A stretch of 64,000 bases of DNA from Skermanella mucosa (GTDB taxonomy: Bacteria > Pseudomonadota > Alphaproteobacteria > Azospirillales > Azospirillaceae), in contig NZ_CP086106.1 in NCBI RefSeq assembly GCF_016765655.2, positions 1,610,501 through 1,674,500 on the forward strand, written 5' to 3'. The number at the start of each line of letters is the position of its first letter. The stretch's first letter is position 1. The notes below the pieces were generated by a model. The model was given only the letters and a program-made list of their open reading frames with translations. It did not search any database and was not told the DNA's origin. The position numbers and the translations under genes are program-made. Shown one piece after another: positions 26,992 to 35,970 of this stretch.

Positions 26992-27939
26992 CTAACTCTC
27001 CTGATCCGGGCCGGTCCGGGAGAACCGCCGGCGCAGCCCGGCCCATTGCTCAATCACACCAAGGCCGACGACCATGGCGATCGGCCAGCCGGACACCAGC
27101 AAAAAGAAGTAAAACACCATCAGCAGCAGGGTCCGGGCCTGCCGCCCGCCGGCGAAGGCGTGAACCACCGCCAGCCCGGCGAAGAAGAACGGTACCAGCA
27201 GCACGATCGCCGCGTTCAGCCCCAGGTATCCCAGCTGCCCCTCGCCGCCCAGCAGGGCCAGGACGCCGGCCGCCGCCAGAAGCATCGGGGTCCAGTTCGG
27301 CAGCTCGACCTCCGCGACCCGCATCGCGGGACGGAGATTGCGGCCGAACCGCATCAGCACCCCCTGGGCCAGGGCCGCGTTGATGATCGCCATCGTGAGC
27401 CACGAGACCACCACCATGCCGGGGAACACCTGCGCGAATCCCTCGATCAGCTCGCCCAGCGGTTCCTCCGCCCCGGCGGTGCCGGCCGCGGCGTCGCCGA
27501 ACGCGAGGCTCAGGAACTGCCGGACCGATCCTTCGAGGCCGCCCGGATCCCCGAGCGTCAGCAGCGCCGCCAGTCCCAGTCCAACAAGGCCCAACCCGGT
27601 CAGGACCACCAGCAGCAGCCCCGGCGGGTACCATTCCAGCGTCCCGTCGGGAGCGGGCCGGGCCAGCAGCGCCTGCCGGACGATCACCGCCACCACGATC
27701 CCGTTGGCCAGGCCGTAGGACAGGCCGAACAGCGGTCCGCCGAACCCGGCGACCGCCAGGACCGCGACGGTGCCGGCGATCGCGAACGACCGCAGCCCCA
27801 ATCCCAGCCCGACCATCAGCAACGGGAGCGGCCCCAGATAGGCCAGGATCACCGTGCCCAAGCCGCCGGCCGTCACGGAAAGGTAAAGCAGCGCGCTGAG
27901 CACGCCACCGCCGATCGCCATCAGCAGGGCATTAGGCAT
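26992..27939 (-). CDS. DUF2232 polytopic membrane protein
   Basis: 315 residues, almost entirely hydrophobic, about eight predicted helices (for example [20 protein letters not shown] and [20 protein letters not shown]). Proteins of the DUF2232/YybS type sit between rpsR and rplI in alphaproteobacteria and in several Gram-positive operons, and this one does so exactly. Function is not established. It is 45 bases after rpsR and 2 bases before rplI. Confidence 0.85.
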   Translation of the reverse strand: MPNALLMAIGGGVLSALLYLSVTAGGLGTVILAYLGPLPLLMVGLGLGLRSFAIAGTVAVLAVAGFGGPLFGLSYGLANGIVVAVIVRQALLARPAPDGTLEWYPPGLLLVVLTGLGLVGLGLAALLTLGDPGGLEGSVRQFLSLAFGDAAAGTAGAEEPLGELIEGFAQVFPGMVVVSWLTMAIINAALAQGVLMRFGRNLRPAMRVAEVELPNWTPMLLAAAGVLALLGGEGQLGYLGLNAAIVLLVPFFFAGLAVVHAFAGGRQARTLLLMVFYFFLLVSGWPIAMVVGLGVIEQWAGLRRRFSRTGPDQES

Positions 27940-27984
27940 TGCGCCGCTCCATCCTCCCGTAAGCCGGCCCGGTCGCCCGGGTGC

Positions 27985-28251
27985 TTACTTCACGACGTAG
28001 GGCAGCAGGGCCAGGAAACGGGCGCGCTTGATCGCCCGCGCCAGCTCGCGCTGCTTTTTGGTGGACACCGCGGTGATGCGGCTCGGCACGATCTTGCCGC
28101 GCTCGGAAATGAAGCGCGAGAGCAGCTTGATGTCCTTGTAGTCGATCGTCGGCGCGTTCGGACCCGAGAACGGGCAGGTCTTGCGGCGGCGGAAGAACGG
28201 ACGACGCGGACCGCCACCAGAACGGCCACCGGGGGACGGTGCGGCACTCAT
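27985..28251 (-). CDS. rpsR: 30S ribosomal protein bS18
   Basis: 88 residues. [15 protein letters not shown] at the N terminus, then [19 protein letters not shown] and [20 protein letters not shown], the hallmark of S18. The ATG overlaps the rpsF stop by the ATGA arrangement. A Gly/Pro-rich N-terminal extension of about 12 residues is seen. Confidence 0.97.
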   Translation of the reverse strand: MSAAPSPGGRSGGGPRRPFFRRRKTCPFSGPNAPTIDYKDIKLLSRFISERGKIVPSRITAVSTKKQRELARAIKRARFLALLPYVVK

Positions 28252-28724
28252 GCCTGCTCTCCTTCGAATTCAGTGCGGCGGGGAGGACGGGGGCCGCGGT
28301 CGCCGCGGTCACCACGATCGCCGCGGTCACCACGATCGCCGTCGAAGCGGCGGCCGCCGCGGTCGCCACGATCACCGCGGTCGCCACGCTCGCTCCGCTC
28401 GTTGCGGCTCTGCATCATGGCGGACGGGCCGGGCTCCAGCTCGTCGACGCGAACCGTCATGTAGCGCAGCACGTCTTCGCTGATGCTCATGTTGCGCTCC
28501 ATCTCGGCGACGGCCGGGGCGGGGGCGACAAGATTGAACAGGACGTAGTGGCCCTTGCGGTTCTTCTTGATCTTGTAGGTGAGGGTCTTCAGACCCCACT
28601 GCTCGGTCTTGGCAACCTCGCCACCGTTCTCGCGGATGATGTTCGAGAAGGTTTCGGTCAGCTGCTCGACCTGCGCGGACGAGATGTCCTGGCGTGCAAT
28701 GAACACGCACTCGTAATTCGCCAT
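28248..28724 (-). CDS. rpsF: 30S ribosomal protein bS6 with Arg-Gly-Asp-rich tail
   Basis: 158 residues. The S6 fold ([19 protein letters not shown], then [18 protein letters not shown]) ends near residue 100. After it comes a low-complexity tail of about 40 residues made of GDR/GDRG repeats, a segment RRFDGD, and more GDRG repeats. E. coli S6 is tailed by Glu residues added by RimK; this tail is different. First gene of the ribosomal operon, with a candidate promoter about 120 bases upstream. Confidence 0.96.
   Translation of the reverse strand: MANYECVFIARQDISSAQVEQLTETFSNIIRENGGEVAKTEQWGLKTLTYKIKKNRKGHYVLFNLVAPAPAVAEMERNMSISEDVLRYMTVRVDELEPGPSAMMQSRNERSERGDRGDRGDRGGRRFDGDRGDRGDRGDRGDRGPRPPRRTEFEGEQA
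28294..28394. repeat. Short tandem repeats encoding the S6 GDR tail
   Basis: The DNA under the S6 tail is a run of 9-base units (on + strand ccgcggtca/ccacgatcg and variants) forming near-identical 18-base doublets at about 28314-28349. Such in-frame repeats can expand or contract by slippage. Confidence 0.6.
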
Positions 28725-28842
28725 TTGGTCTCCCCATGGCTGTTAACGGTCCGGCGCTGCGGTCCGGCGAAATGCCGGAATCAGCCGCCCGGGCCTAGCC
28801 GGACGCTTGGCGTGCGCCGGCAAGGAGCTTTGGAAGCCGCGC

Positions 28843-28870
28843 ACTATACACACCCGCGCCCACGGAGCAA
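28843..28870 (-). promoter_or_regulatory. Candidate sigma-70-type promoter of the rpsF operon
   Basis: On the - strand, TTGCTC (28870-28865) and TATAGT (28848-28843) are separated by 16 bases, about 120 bases upstream of the rpsF ATG. This fits a housekeeping promoter in spacing and sequence, but no experimental start is known. Confidence 0.4.
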
Positions 28871-29033
28871 GCGAATAAGCTTGACAGCGGGAGCTGCGGC
28901 ATCTTCGCTTCCGAGCGTCGCGGCAGGCCGCTTCAAGTGCAGTGCAGCATACGGTTCTCGGCGTAACCGTTCGCATCGCCGTTTCGCCCGGCCTTGACTT
29001 CATTCTGCCAAGCGGTATGACTACCGGCCATTT

Positions 29034-29054
29034 AGGCGCCTCCCGAAGGCGCCT
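29034..29054 (+). other. Stem-loop in the fabD leader
   Basis: aggcgcc (29034-29040) and ggcgcct (29048-29054) form a 7-bp stem followed by ttcaattat. It ends 21 bases before the fabD start. It resembles a short terminator but sits downstream of no + strand gene, so it may be part of a 5' leader. Confidence 0.35.
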
Positions 29055-29075
29055 TTCAATTATACGGGTACAGTG

Positions 29076-30020
29076 ATGACGCGCGCATTCGTCTTTCCGG
29101 GCCAGGGCAGCCAGGCGGTCGGCATGGGCCGGGAACTCGCCGATGCCTTCCCGGTCGCCCGTCACACCTTCGAGGAGGTGGACGAGGCGCTGCAACAGAA
29201 CCTGTCCCGCCTGATGTTCGAAGGCCCCGAGGGCGACCTGACCCTGACCGAGAACGCGCAGCCGGCGCTGATGGCGGTCAGCATCGCCGTCCTGCGCGTG
29301 CTGGAACGGGAAGGCGGGGTCGAGCTGCACAAGGCCGCGGCCTTCGTCGCCGGCCACTCGCTCGGCGAATATTCGGCGCTGGCCGCCGCCGGCACCTTCA
29401 GCCTGTCCGATACCGCGCGCCTGCTCAAGCTGCGCGGCCAGGCCATGCAGAAGGCGGTTCCGGTGGGCGAGGGCGCCATGGCGGCGCTGCTCGGCCTGGA
29501 TTTGGCGGCGGCGCAGGAAGTCGCGGCCGAAGCGGCGCAGGGCGAGGTCTGCTCGACGGCCAACGACAACGCGCCGGGGCAGGTGGTCGTCAGCGGCCAC
29601 CGGGCGGCGGTCGAGCGCGCGATCGCGGTCGCGGCGGGGCGGGGCGCCAAGCGGTCCATCCTGCTGCCGGTCAGCGCGCCGTTCCATTGCGAGCTGATGG
29701 CGCCGGCCGCCGAATCGATGGCCGAGGCGCTCGCCAACGTCGAGCTGCGCGGCCCGGTGGTTCCGGTCGTCGCCAACGTCACCGCGGAGGCGGTGGTCAG
29801 CCCGGACGAGATCCGCCGCCTGCTGGTCGACCAGGTCACCGGGCTGGTGAGGTGGCGCGAAAGCGTCCTGTTCATGAAGGGGCAGGGGGTCGACACCCTG
29901 GTCGAGCTGGGCTCGGGCAAGGTCCTGAGCGGCCTCGCCAAGCGCATCGACCGGGAGATCTCGGGCCTGTCGGTCCAGGGGCCGGCCGACATCGAGACTT
30001 TCCTCAGGACCCTCTCCTGA
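29076..30020 (+). CDS. fabD: Malonyl-CoA:ACP transacylase FabD
   Basis: 314 residues from ATG 29076 (a GTG codon lies directly before). It loads malonyl groups onto acyl carrier protein. FVFPGQGSQAVGMG at the N terminus and the nucleophile elbow GHSLGEYSAL contain the catalytic serine. SAPFHCELM holds the catalytic histidine. First gene of the fabD-fabG-acpP-fabF-mltG cluster. Confidence 0.96.
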   Translation: MTRAFVFPGQGSQAVGMGRELADAFPVARHTFEEVDEALQQNLSRLMFEGPEGDLTLTENAQPALMAVSIAVLRVLEREGGVELHKAAAFVAGHSLGEYSALAAAGTFSLSDTARLLKLRGQAMQKAVPVGEGAMAALLGLDLAAAQEVAAEAAQGEVCSTANDNAPGQVVVSGHRAAVERAIAVAAGRGAKRSILLPVSAPFHCELMAPAAESMAEALANVELRGPVVPVVANVTAEAVVSPDEIRRLLVDQVTGLVRWRESVLFMKGQGVDTLVELGSGKVLSGLAKRIDREISGLSVQGPADIETFLRTLS

Positions 30021-30072
30021 ATCCCGCATCCTACCGGCTGCGTCGCGCCGCACGTTGATTTCGAGGCCATCG

Positions 30073-30810
30073 ATGTTCGATCTGACAGGTAAATCCGCGC
30101 TGGTGACCGGCGCTTCCGGCGGGATCGGGGCCGCCATCGCGCGTGCCTTGCATGCCCAAGGGGCATCGGTCGCCCTGTCCGGCACCAAGGTCGAGGCACT
30201 GGAGGCGCTGGCGGCGGAGCTGGGCGCGCGCGCCTTCGTGGTGCCGGCCAACCTCAGCGACACGGCCGCCACCGAGGCCCTGGTCAAGAACGCCGAAGCC
30301 GCCATGGGGCAGGTCGACATCCTGGTCAACAATGCGGGACTGACCCGTGACGGCCTTGCCATGCGGATGAAGGACGAGGACTGGCAGCTGGTGCTCGACG
30401 TCAACCTGACGGCGGGCTTCAGGCTGTCGCGCGCGGTGCTGCGCGGGATGATGAAGCGACGGTGGGGCCGCATCATCGGGATCACCTCGATCGTCGGGGT
30501 CACCGGCAATCCGGGGCAGGCCAACTATGCGGCCAGCAAGGCCGGCATGATCGGCATGTCCAAGGCGCTGGCCGCCGAGGTCGCGTCGCGCAATATCACG
30601 GTGAACTGCGTGGCCCCTGGCTTCATCGCGACCGCGATGACCGACGTGCTGCCCGACGAGCAGAAGCAGAAGCTGACGGGAGCCGTTCCGGCGGGCCGGC
30701 TGGGCGATCCGGGCGACATCGCCGCCGGCGTCGTCTACCTGGCCAGCGAACAGGCCGGTTACGTCACGGGGCAGACATTGCATATCAACGGCGGCATGGC
30801 CATGATCTAA
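30073..30810 (+). CDS. fabG: 3-oxoacyl-ACP reductase FabG
   Basis: 245 residues from [19 protein letters not shown]; an in-frame TTG at 30055 was not used. Rossmann motif [12 protein letters not shown] in [11 protein letters not shown], catalytic Ser in ITSIVG, YAASKAG with the Tyr and Lys, and the FabG-typical C terminus [14 protein letters not shown]. It reduces 3-ketoacyl-ACP with NADPH in chain elongation. Situated between fabD and acpP. Confidence 0.97.
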   Translation: MFDLTGKSALVTGASGGIGAAIARALHAQGASVALSGTKVEALEALAAELGARAFVVPANLSDTAATEALVKNAEAAMGQVDILVNNAGLTRDGLAMRMKDEDWQLVLDVNLTAGFRLSRAVLRGMMKRRWGRIIGITSIVGVTGNPGQANYAASKAGMIGMSKALAAEVASRNITVNCVAPGFIATAMTDVLPDEQKQKLTGAVPAGRLGDPGDIAAGVVYLASEQAGYVTGQTLHINGGMAMI

Positions 30811-30988
30811 GGGAACATGGCGGATCCGCGACGGTTGCCAGCGGGGGATGCTGGTCAACCCCGTTCAAGTGTGTTATGTGACGGCACTTTTCATGGGGCC
30901 GACACTAACGGGTTGGGCCGATAATATCTGGTGTCCAGACGTCGGGGCTCACCCCAATCAAACGAAAGATTTGGGAAGGTTTGTAAAG

Positions 30989-31228
30989 ATGAGTGACATC
31001 GCCGATCGCGTGAAGAAGATCGTCATCGAACACTTGGGCGTCGAAGAGTCCAAGGTCACCGAAAATGCCAGCTTCATCGACGATCTGGGCGCCGACAGCC
31101 TGGACACGGTCGAGCTGGTGATGGCGTTCGAAGAAGAGTTCGGGTGCGAGATCCCCGACGACGCCGCCGAGAAGATCCTGACCGTCAAGGACGCGATCGA
31201 TTTCATCAAGGCGAACGCCGCGGCCTGA
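30989..31228 (+). CDS. acpP: Acyl carrier protein
   Basis: 79 residues starting [18 protein letters not shown], with a GGGAAGG ribosome site upstream. The phosphopantetheine serine is in [19 protein letters not shown], the most conserved ACP segment. Acidic as expected. The 178-base gap after fabG holds no gene. It shuttles acyl chains in fatty acid synthesis and feeds lipid A and phospholipids. Confidence 0.98.
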   Translation: MSDIADRVKKIVIEHLGVEESKVTENASFIDDLGADSLDTVELVMAFEEEFGCEIPDDAAEKILTVKDAIDFIKANAAA

Positions 31229-31243
31229 GCCCCGGTACAGAGT

Positions 31244-31285
31244 AGGGGCCCGGCCAGGTCGGCGACCTGGCCGACCGAAGCCCCT
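31244..31285 (+). other. Nested stem-loop between acpP and fabF
   Basis: Inner arms cggccaggtc (31251-31260) and gacctggccg (31264-31273), perfect 10 bp, loop ggc. Outer arms aggggc (31244-31249) and gcccct (31280-31285). No T-run. It could act as a partial terminator or mRNA stabiliser that keeps acpP transcript abundant relative to fabF, which is inference. Confidence 0.45.
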
Positions 31286-31350
31286 GCCGTTCACTCCCTG
31301 GCCTTACCAAGGCATTGGCTTTCCAAGCCACGAGCAGTTCAGGATTGATC

Positions 31351-32616
31351 ATGAGACGTGTCGTCGTAACCGGTCTCGGGATGGTGTCGCCCCTCGGGGT
31401 CGGCGTTCAGAACAACTGGGAACGTCTCATCAAGGGCGAGTCCGGCCTGCGCGCCATCACGTCGTTCGACGTTTCGGACCTGCCGGCCAAGATCGCCGGC
31501 CAGGTGCCGCGCGGTCCGACCGCCGAGGGCCTGTTCAACGCGGACGACCATGTGTCGACCAAAGACCAGCGCAAGATGGACGAGTTCATCGTGCTGGCCA
31601 TCGCAGCCGCCCGCGAAGCGGTCGCCGACAGCGGCTGGGAGCCGCAGACCGACGAGCAGCGCGAGTCCACCGGCGTCATGATCGGCTCCGGCATCGGCGG
31701 CCTGATCGGCATCTATGAGGGTTCCATCACCCTTCACGAGAAGGGTCCGCGCCGGATCTCCCCCTTCTTCATTCCCGCCAGCCTGATCAACCTGGCCTCC
31801 GGCCATGTCTCGATCATGTACGGCTTCAAGGGACCGAACCATTCGGCCGTCACTGCCTGCTCGACCGGCGCGCACGCCATCGGCGACGCCGCACGCCTGA
31901 TCATGTGGGAAGACGCCGACGTCATGCTGGCAGGCGGCACCGAGGCGGCCGTCAGCCGCCTGGGCATCGCCGGCTTCGCTGCGGCCCGCGCGCTCTCGAC
32001 CGGCTACAACGACCGCCCGACGGAAGCCTCGCGCCCATACGACAAGGGCCGGGACGGCTTCGTGATGGGCGAGGGCTCCGGCGTCCTCGTGCTCGAGGAG
32101 CTGGAGCATGCCAAGCGCCGCGGCGCCAAGATCTATGCCGAGGTGACCGGCTACGGCCTGTCCGGCGACGCCTACCACATCACGTCCCCGCCGGAAGACG
32201 GCAACGGGGGCTTCCGGTCGATGCGCAACGCCCTGAAGCGGGCCGGCGTCGATCCGTCCGAGATCGATTACGTCAACGCCCACGGCACCTCCACGCCGCT
32301 CGGCGACGAGATCGAGCTGGGCGCGGTCAAGCGGCTGTTCGGCCCGGCGATCGAGACGGTCTCGATGTCGTCGACCAAGTCGGCGATCGGCCACCTGTTG
32401 GGCGCCGCCGGCGCGGTCGAGGCGATCTTCTCGATCAAGGCGATCAACGACGGCGTGGTTCCGCCGACGCTGAACCTGCAGGATCCTTCGGAGAGCTGCC
32501 TGGGCGTCGATCTCGTGCCGAAGCAGGCGAAGGAGAAGCGGGTGAAGGCTGCCTTGTCGAACTCGTTCGGGTTCGGCGGCACCAACGCCTCGCTGGTTTT
32601 CAAGGAATACAAGTAG
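31351..32616 (+). CDS. fabF: 3-oxoacyl-ACP synthase II FabF
   Basis: 421 residues from MRRVVVTGLGMVSPLGVG, with AGGA upstream. Condensing enzyme: the active-site cysteine lies in TACSTGAHAIG, histidines in NAHGTSTPLGD and SAIGHLLGAAGAVEA, and FGFGGTNASLVF at the C terminus. It elongates acyl-ACP by two carbons. It follows acpP and precedes mltG with a 7-base gap. Confidence 0.97.
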   Translation: MRRVVVTGLGMVSPLGVGVQNNWERLIKGESGLRAITSFDVSDLPAKIAGQVPRGPTAEGLFNADDHVSTKDQRKMDEFIVLAIAAAREAVADSGWEPQTDEQRESTGVMIGSGIGGLIGIYEGSITLHEKGPRRISPFFIPASLINLASGHVSIMYGFKGPNHSAVTACSTGAHAIGDAARLIMWEDADVMLAGGTEAAVSRLGIAGFAAARALSTGYNDRPTEASRPYDKGRDGFVMGEGSGVLVLEELEHAKRRGAKIYAEVTGYGLSGDAYHITSPPEDGNGGFRSMRNALKRAGVDPSEIDYVNAHGTSTPLGDEIELGAVKRLFGPAIETVSMSSTKSAIGHLLGAAGAVEAIFSIKAINDGVVPPTLNLQDPSESCLGVDLVPKQAKEKRVKAALSNSFGFGGTNASLVFKEYK

Positions 32617-32623
32617 GTTCGCC

Positions 32624-33616
32624 ATGCGTCTTGCCGTCCGGGTCGCGATCGGGGCGGTCGTCGTCATCGGCTTGTTCGCCGGCGCGGCGCTGTGGGGTCT
32701 CCACCTCGTCAATCGCGCCGGCCCGCTCGCGGCCGAAAGCTCGGTCGTGATCCCGCGCGGCAGCGGGCTCGATGCGATCAGCGCATCGCTGACCGAAGCC
32801 GGGGTTGTGGATGCGCCGCTGGTCTTCGTGGCCGCCGCCAAGGTCACGGGAGCCAACCGGGCGCTCAAGGCCGGTGAATATGCTTTCCCCGCCCATGTCA
32901 GCATTGCCGAAGCCCTGCGCATCCTGCAGAGCGGCAAGACGGTGGTCCGCCGATTCACGGTGCCCGAGGGGTTAACCTCGTCGCAGGTGGTAGCCTTGCT
33001 GCGCGACGAGCCGTCGCTGTCCGGCGAGATCACCTCCGATCCGGCCGAGGGTACCCTGCTGCCGGAGACCTATCACTACTCCTGGGGCGACGGCCGCGCC
33101 GACATGCTGAAGCGGATGCAGGCGGCCATGCAATCGGCGCTGAAGGCGGCGTGGGACAAGCGCTCCCTGTCGCTGCCGCTGGACAATCCCGAGCAGGCGC
33201 TCGTCCTGGCGTCGATCGTCGAGAAGGAGACGAGCGTGCCGCAGGAACGGGCCAAGGTCGCCGGCGTCTTCGTCAACCGGCTGCTCGCCAGCATGCGGCT
33301 CCAGTCCGATCCCACGGTAGTCTATGCGCTGACCCAGGGAGGCGGGACCCTTGGGCGCGCCCTGACCCGGGCCGACTGGAAGGTCGAGTCGCCGTACAAC
33401 ACCTATGTGGTGGACGGGCTGCCGCCGTCGCCGATCGCCAATCCGGGCAAGGCCGCACTGGAGGCCGCCATGAACCCGGAGCAGCACGACTATGTCTATT
33501 TCGTCGCCGACGGGACGGGCGGCCATGCCTTCGCCAAGACGCTGGCCGAGCACAACCGCAACGTCAGCCGCTGGCGCGAGGTGATGAAGCGGCAGGGCGA
33601 CGACGCCGCGGAATAG
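32624..33616 (+). CDS. mltG: Endolytic murein transglycosylase MltG
   Basis: 330 residues. An N-terminal membrane anchor (VAIGAVVVIGLFAGAALWGL) is followed by a YceG-like domain with VPEGLTSSQVVALL, the PETYHYSWG strand and the catalytic glutamate in LASIVEKETSVPQERAKV. The C-terminal SPYNTYVVDGLPPSPIANPG is diagnostic. MltG cleaves nascent glycan strands and sets peptidoglycan chain length. Co-transcription with fabF is likely. Confidence 0.95.
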   Translation: MRLAVRVAIGAVVVIGLFAGAALWGLHLVNRAGPLAAESSVVIPRGSGLDAISASLTEAGVVDAPLVFVAAAKVTGANRALKAGEYAFPAHVSIAEALRILQSGKTVVRRFTVPEGLTSSQVVALLRDEPSLSGEITSDPAEGTLLPETYHYSWGDGRADMLKRMQAAMQSALKAAWDKRSLSLPLDNPEQALVLASIVEKETSVPQERAKVAGVFVNRLLASMRLQSDPTVVYALTQGGGTLGRALTRADWKVESPYNTYVVDGLPPSPIANPGKAALEAAMNPEQHDYVYFVADGTGGHAFAKTLAEHNRNVSRWREVMKRQGDDAAE

Positions 33617-33625
33617 TCTCCCGGC

Positions 33626-34318
33626 TCAGGCCCTGGCCAGCACCCGCCGGGCCAGCGGCACCGTGATCCGCCGGCGCGCGGCCAGCGCCGCCGCGTCCAG
33701 GTCGGCGACGAGGCGTCGGGCGGCATCGAACGATCGCTCCATGTGGGTCACCAGGAAGCGGATCACGTCGTGACCGACCCGCAACTGCCGGTCGGCGAAC
33801 AGCTTCACCAGGATCGCCGCCAGAAGCGCGTCGTCCGGCGCGCCCACCGCGACCGCGGGCGCCGCCATCAGCCGCGACCGCAGATCCGGCAGGTTGATAC
33901 CCCACCGGGCGGGTGCCGACTCCGACGTCAGAAGCAGATGCCCGCCGGTTTCCCGCGCCAGATTGTAGAGATGGAACAGGGCGCGTTCGGCCCGCGCGTC
34001 GCCGGTGCCGCGGTCGGCATTGTCGATCACGACGGCTGCGGCCTCGCTTAGCAATCTCGGCAGGGTCTCGATCCGGAGATCGCCGGGCTCGACCCGCGGC
34101 GCCTGGGTGCGGGCGCGCCACACCTGGGCCAAATGGGTCTTGCCGCAGCCCGCCGGCCCGAAGATCACCAGCGCCGGTGCCGGCCAGTTGGGCCACAGGT
34201 CGAGCCACGCGACCGCCGCCTCGTTGCTGGGCGCCACCAGGAAATCGTCCGCTCCCATCGCCGGCCGGTGGCCCAGATCCAGGGGGAGCTGCGCCGGGGT
34301 TCCGGTCACGGCCGCCAA
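33626..34318 (-). CDS. hdaA: Hda/HdaA-type regulator of DnaA (DnaA-like AAA+ protein)
   Basis: 230 residues. The N terminus carries a perfect beta-clamp binding motif, QLPLDL (10-15), followed by a DnaA-like AAA+ module (Walker A FGPAGCGKTHLA; Walker B as AAAVVIDNAD; sensor LLLTSE). It lacks DnaA's DNA-binding domain IV. This is the architecture of Hda, which with the sliding clamp stimulates ATP hydrolysis by DnaA to stop over-initiation. It follows the PerM-like gene with a 13-base overlap on the - strand. Confidence 0.88.
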   Translation of the reverse strand: MAAVTGTPAQLPLDLGHRPAMGADDFLVAPSNEAAVAWLDLWPNWPAPALVIFGPAGCGKTHLAQVWRARTQAPRVEPGDLRIETLPRLLSEAAAVVIDNADRGTGDARAERALFHLYNLARETGGHLLLTSESAPARWGINLPDLRSRLMAAPAVAVGAPDDALLAAILVKLFADRQLRVGHDVIRFLVTHMERSFDAARRLVADLDAAALAARRRITVPLARRVLARA

Positions 34319-35394
34319 GCCTCGTCCGCAGGACCCGAATCCGGACCCGAATAGTAGGAGCTTGACAGGTACTGCTGTAGCGCGAACCGGGTGAGCACGC
34401 CGATCACCGCCGCGACCGGAACCGCCATCAGCACGCCGACGAAGCCGAACAGGCTGCCGCCCGCGAGCAGCGCGAACATCACCCAGACGGGGTGCAGCCC
34501 GACCTTATCGCCGACCAGCTTGGGCGTGAGGAAGTTGCCCTCCACCGCCTGCCCGACCAGGAAGATCACGACCACGACGACCACCGGCGTCCAGGTATCG
34601 TACTGGACCAGTGCGATCCCGACGCTCGACACGAAGCCGACCAGCGACCCGACATAGGGGATGAAGGACAGCAGCCCGGCGATCGATCCGACCACGAGCC
34701 CGAAATTCAGCCCGAAGACCGACAGGGCGACGCCGTAGAACAGCCCGAGCACGAGGCAGACGGTGGCCTGCCCGCGGACGAACCCGGCCAGCGTCCTGTC
34801 GATCTCGTTGACCTGGTCCAGGATCGTCGCGGCGTGCTGCCGGGGCAGCCAGCCATGGATGGTCCCGATCATCACGTCCCAGTCGCGCAGCAGGTAGAAG
34901 GCGACGATGGGCGTGATGAACAGCAGGGTCAGCACGTCGAACAGGGCGACGCCGCCGGTCACGATCGACTGCAGGACGGTGCCTAGCCAGCCGACCACCT
35001 CTCCGGCGTAGGAACCGATGGCGGTGCGCAGCCGCTCCAGGTCCTCGGGGGACAGCTGGGTAAGCAGGCCCTCGGCGGTGGGGATCGCCGTATTGTTCAC
35101 CCAGGCGACGATGCGCGGCAAGGTCTCGACCAGTTGGACCACCTGCGCCTGGATCAGGGGAACCAGCAGGATCAGAACGAGGACGAGGCAGAGCACGAAG
35201 AACAGCAGGACGCCGGTCGTGGCGAGCCAGCGCGGCGTTCCCATCCGCTCCAGGCGGTCGGCGACCGGATCGAGGAAATAGGCGATCGCCATGCCGGCCA
35301 CGAAGGGCAGCAGCATGTCGCGCAGCACGTAGAGCGCCACGAAAGTGACGACCGCCGTGATCAGCCAGAAGCGGCGCTGGCGCCGCCGGCTCAT
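34306..35394 (-). CDS. AI-2E family transporter (PerM/YdiK-like)
   Basis: 362 residues from the ATG at 35394, which overlaps the pgsA stop (ATGA). Eight or so hydrophobic helices; characteristic segments are LLPFVAGMAIAYFLDPVADR near the N terminus, VGSIAGLLSFIPYVGSLVGF and VEGNFLTPKLVGDKVGLHPV. The family (UPF0118) includes TqsA and various permeases; substrates vary, including some Na+/H+ antiporters. PerM-like genes beside hda are common in Proteobacteria. The substrate here is unknown. Confidence 0.88.
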   Translation of the reverse strand: MSRRRQRRFWLITAVVTFVALYVLRDMLLPFVAGMAIAYFLDPVADRLERMGTPRWLATTGVLLFFVLCLVLVLILLVPLIQAQVVQLVETLPRIVAWVNNTAIPTAEGLLTQLSPEDLERLRTAIGSYAGEVVGWLGTVLQSIVTGGVALFDVLTLLFITPIVAFYLLRDWDVMIGTIHGWLPRQHAATILDQVNEIDRTLAGFVRGQATVCLVLGLFYGVALSVFGLNFGLVVGSIAGLLSFIPYVGSLVGFVSSVGIALVQYDTWTPVVVVVVIFLVGQAVEGNFLTPKLVGDKVGLHPVWVMFALLAGGSLFGFVGVLMAVPVAAVIGVLTRFALQQYLSSSYYSGPDSGPADEAWRP

Positions 35395-35951
35395 TTCGTG
35401 CCGCCGAGCCGGCTGAGCAGCCGGCTTCCCGTCACCACGTAGCCCAGCCCCGACCAGACGGTGGTCACGGCCACCGCCCAGGTCATGATCGGCGTGATCC
35501 AGGCCAGGTCCACCGGCGGTTCCGTCAAGCCCAGCCCGAATGTGGACAGGACGAGCGCCGCCAGGGCGATCTGCATGGTTGTATTGACCTTGCTGATGAA
35601 GGACGGCTGCATCGCGAACGACTCCTTGAGCGTGTAGAGCAGCAACACGCCGCCGACGATCAGGATATCGCGAAACACCACCAGGATCACAAGCCAAAGG
35701 GGAAGATACCCGGTATGGCCGAGCGTCAGATAGACGCTGACCAGCAGCGCCTTGTCGGCCAGCGGGTCCAGGTAGCCGCCCAACATGGTGCGCGCCCGGA
35801 AGGCGCGCGCGATGAATCCGTCCACCGCGTCGGAAACGCCGGCGGCGACGAACAGCCAGAACGCCCAGAACAGCTCGCCGTCCAGGATGAGCCACACCGC
35901 CAGGGGCACCGACAGCAGGCGCCCCATGGTGATGATGTTGGGAATGCTCAT
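35391..35951 (-). CDS. CDP-alcohol phosphatidyltransferase (PgsA-like)
   Basis: 186 residues, four or five membrane helices. The family motif D-x2-DG-x2-AR-x8-G-x3-D-x3-D is complete: DAVDGFIARAFRARTMLGG followed by YLDPLADK. It starts with MSIPNIITMGRLL, as in PgsA. It most likely makes phosphatidylglycerol-phosphate from CDP-diacylglycerol, or a related head-group transfer; a true PgsA elsewhere in the genome cannot be excluded. Coupled to the permease gene by ATGA and lies 19 bases after the DUF2066 gene. Confidence 0.87.
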   Translation of the reverse strand: MSIPNIITMGRLLSVPLAVWLILDGELFWAFWLFVAAGVSDAVDGFIARAFRARTMLGGYLDPLADKALLVSVYLTLGHTGYLPLWLVILVVFRDILIVGGVLLLYTLKESFAMQPSFISKVNTTMQIALAALVLSTFGLGLTEPPVDLAWITPIMTWAVAVTTVWSGLGYVVTGSRLLSRLGGTK

Positions 35952-35970
35952 GATGCGCGGACCCGGCCCG

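Larger units (their letters stand above)
28725..29075. other. Divergent intergenic region between rpsF and fabD
   Basis: About 350 bases, no gene. It holds a candidate promoter for rpsF (28843-28870) and a stem-loop just before fabD (29034-29054). A TTGACA hexamer at 28881 on the + strand lacks a convincing -10 partner. Nothing else is seen. Confidence 0.4.

Noticed and set aside
28881-28886. TTGACA as a fabD promoter
   Set aside because: No acceptable -10 hexamer 16-18 bases downstream and it is far from the fabD start.
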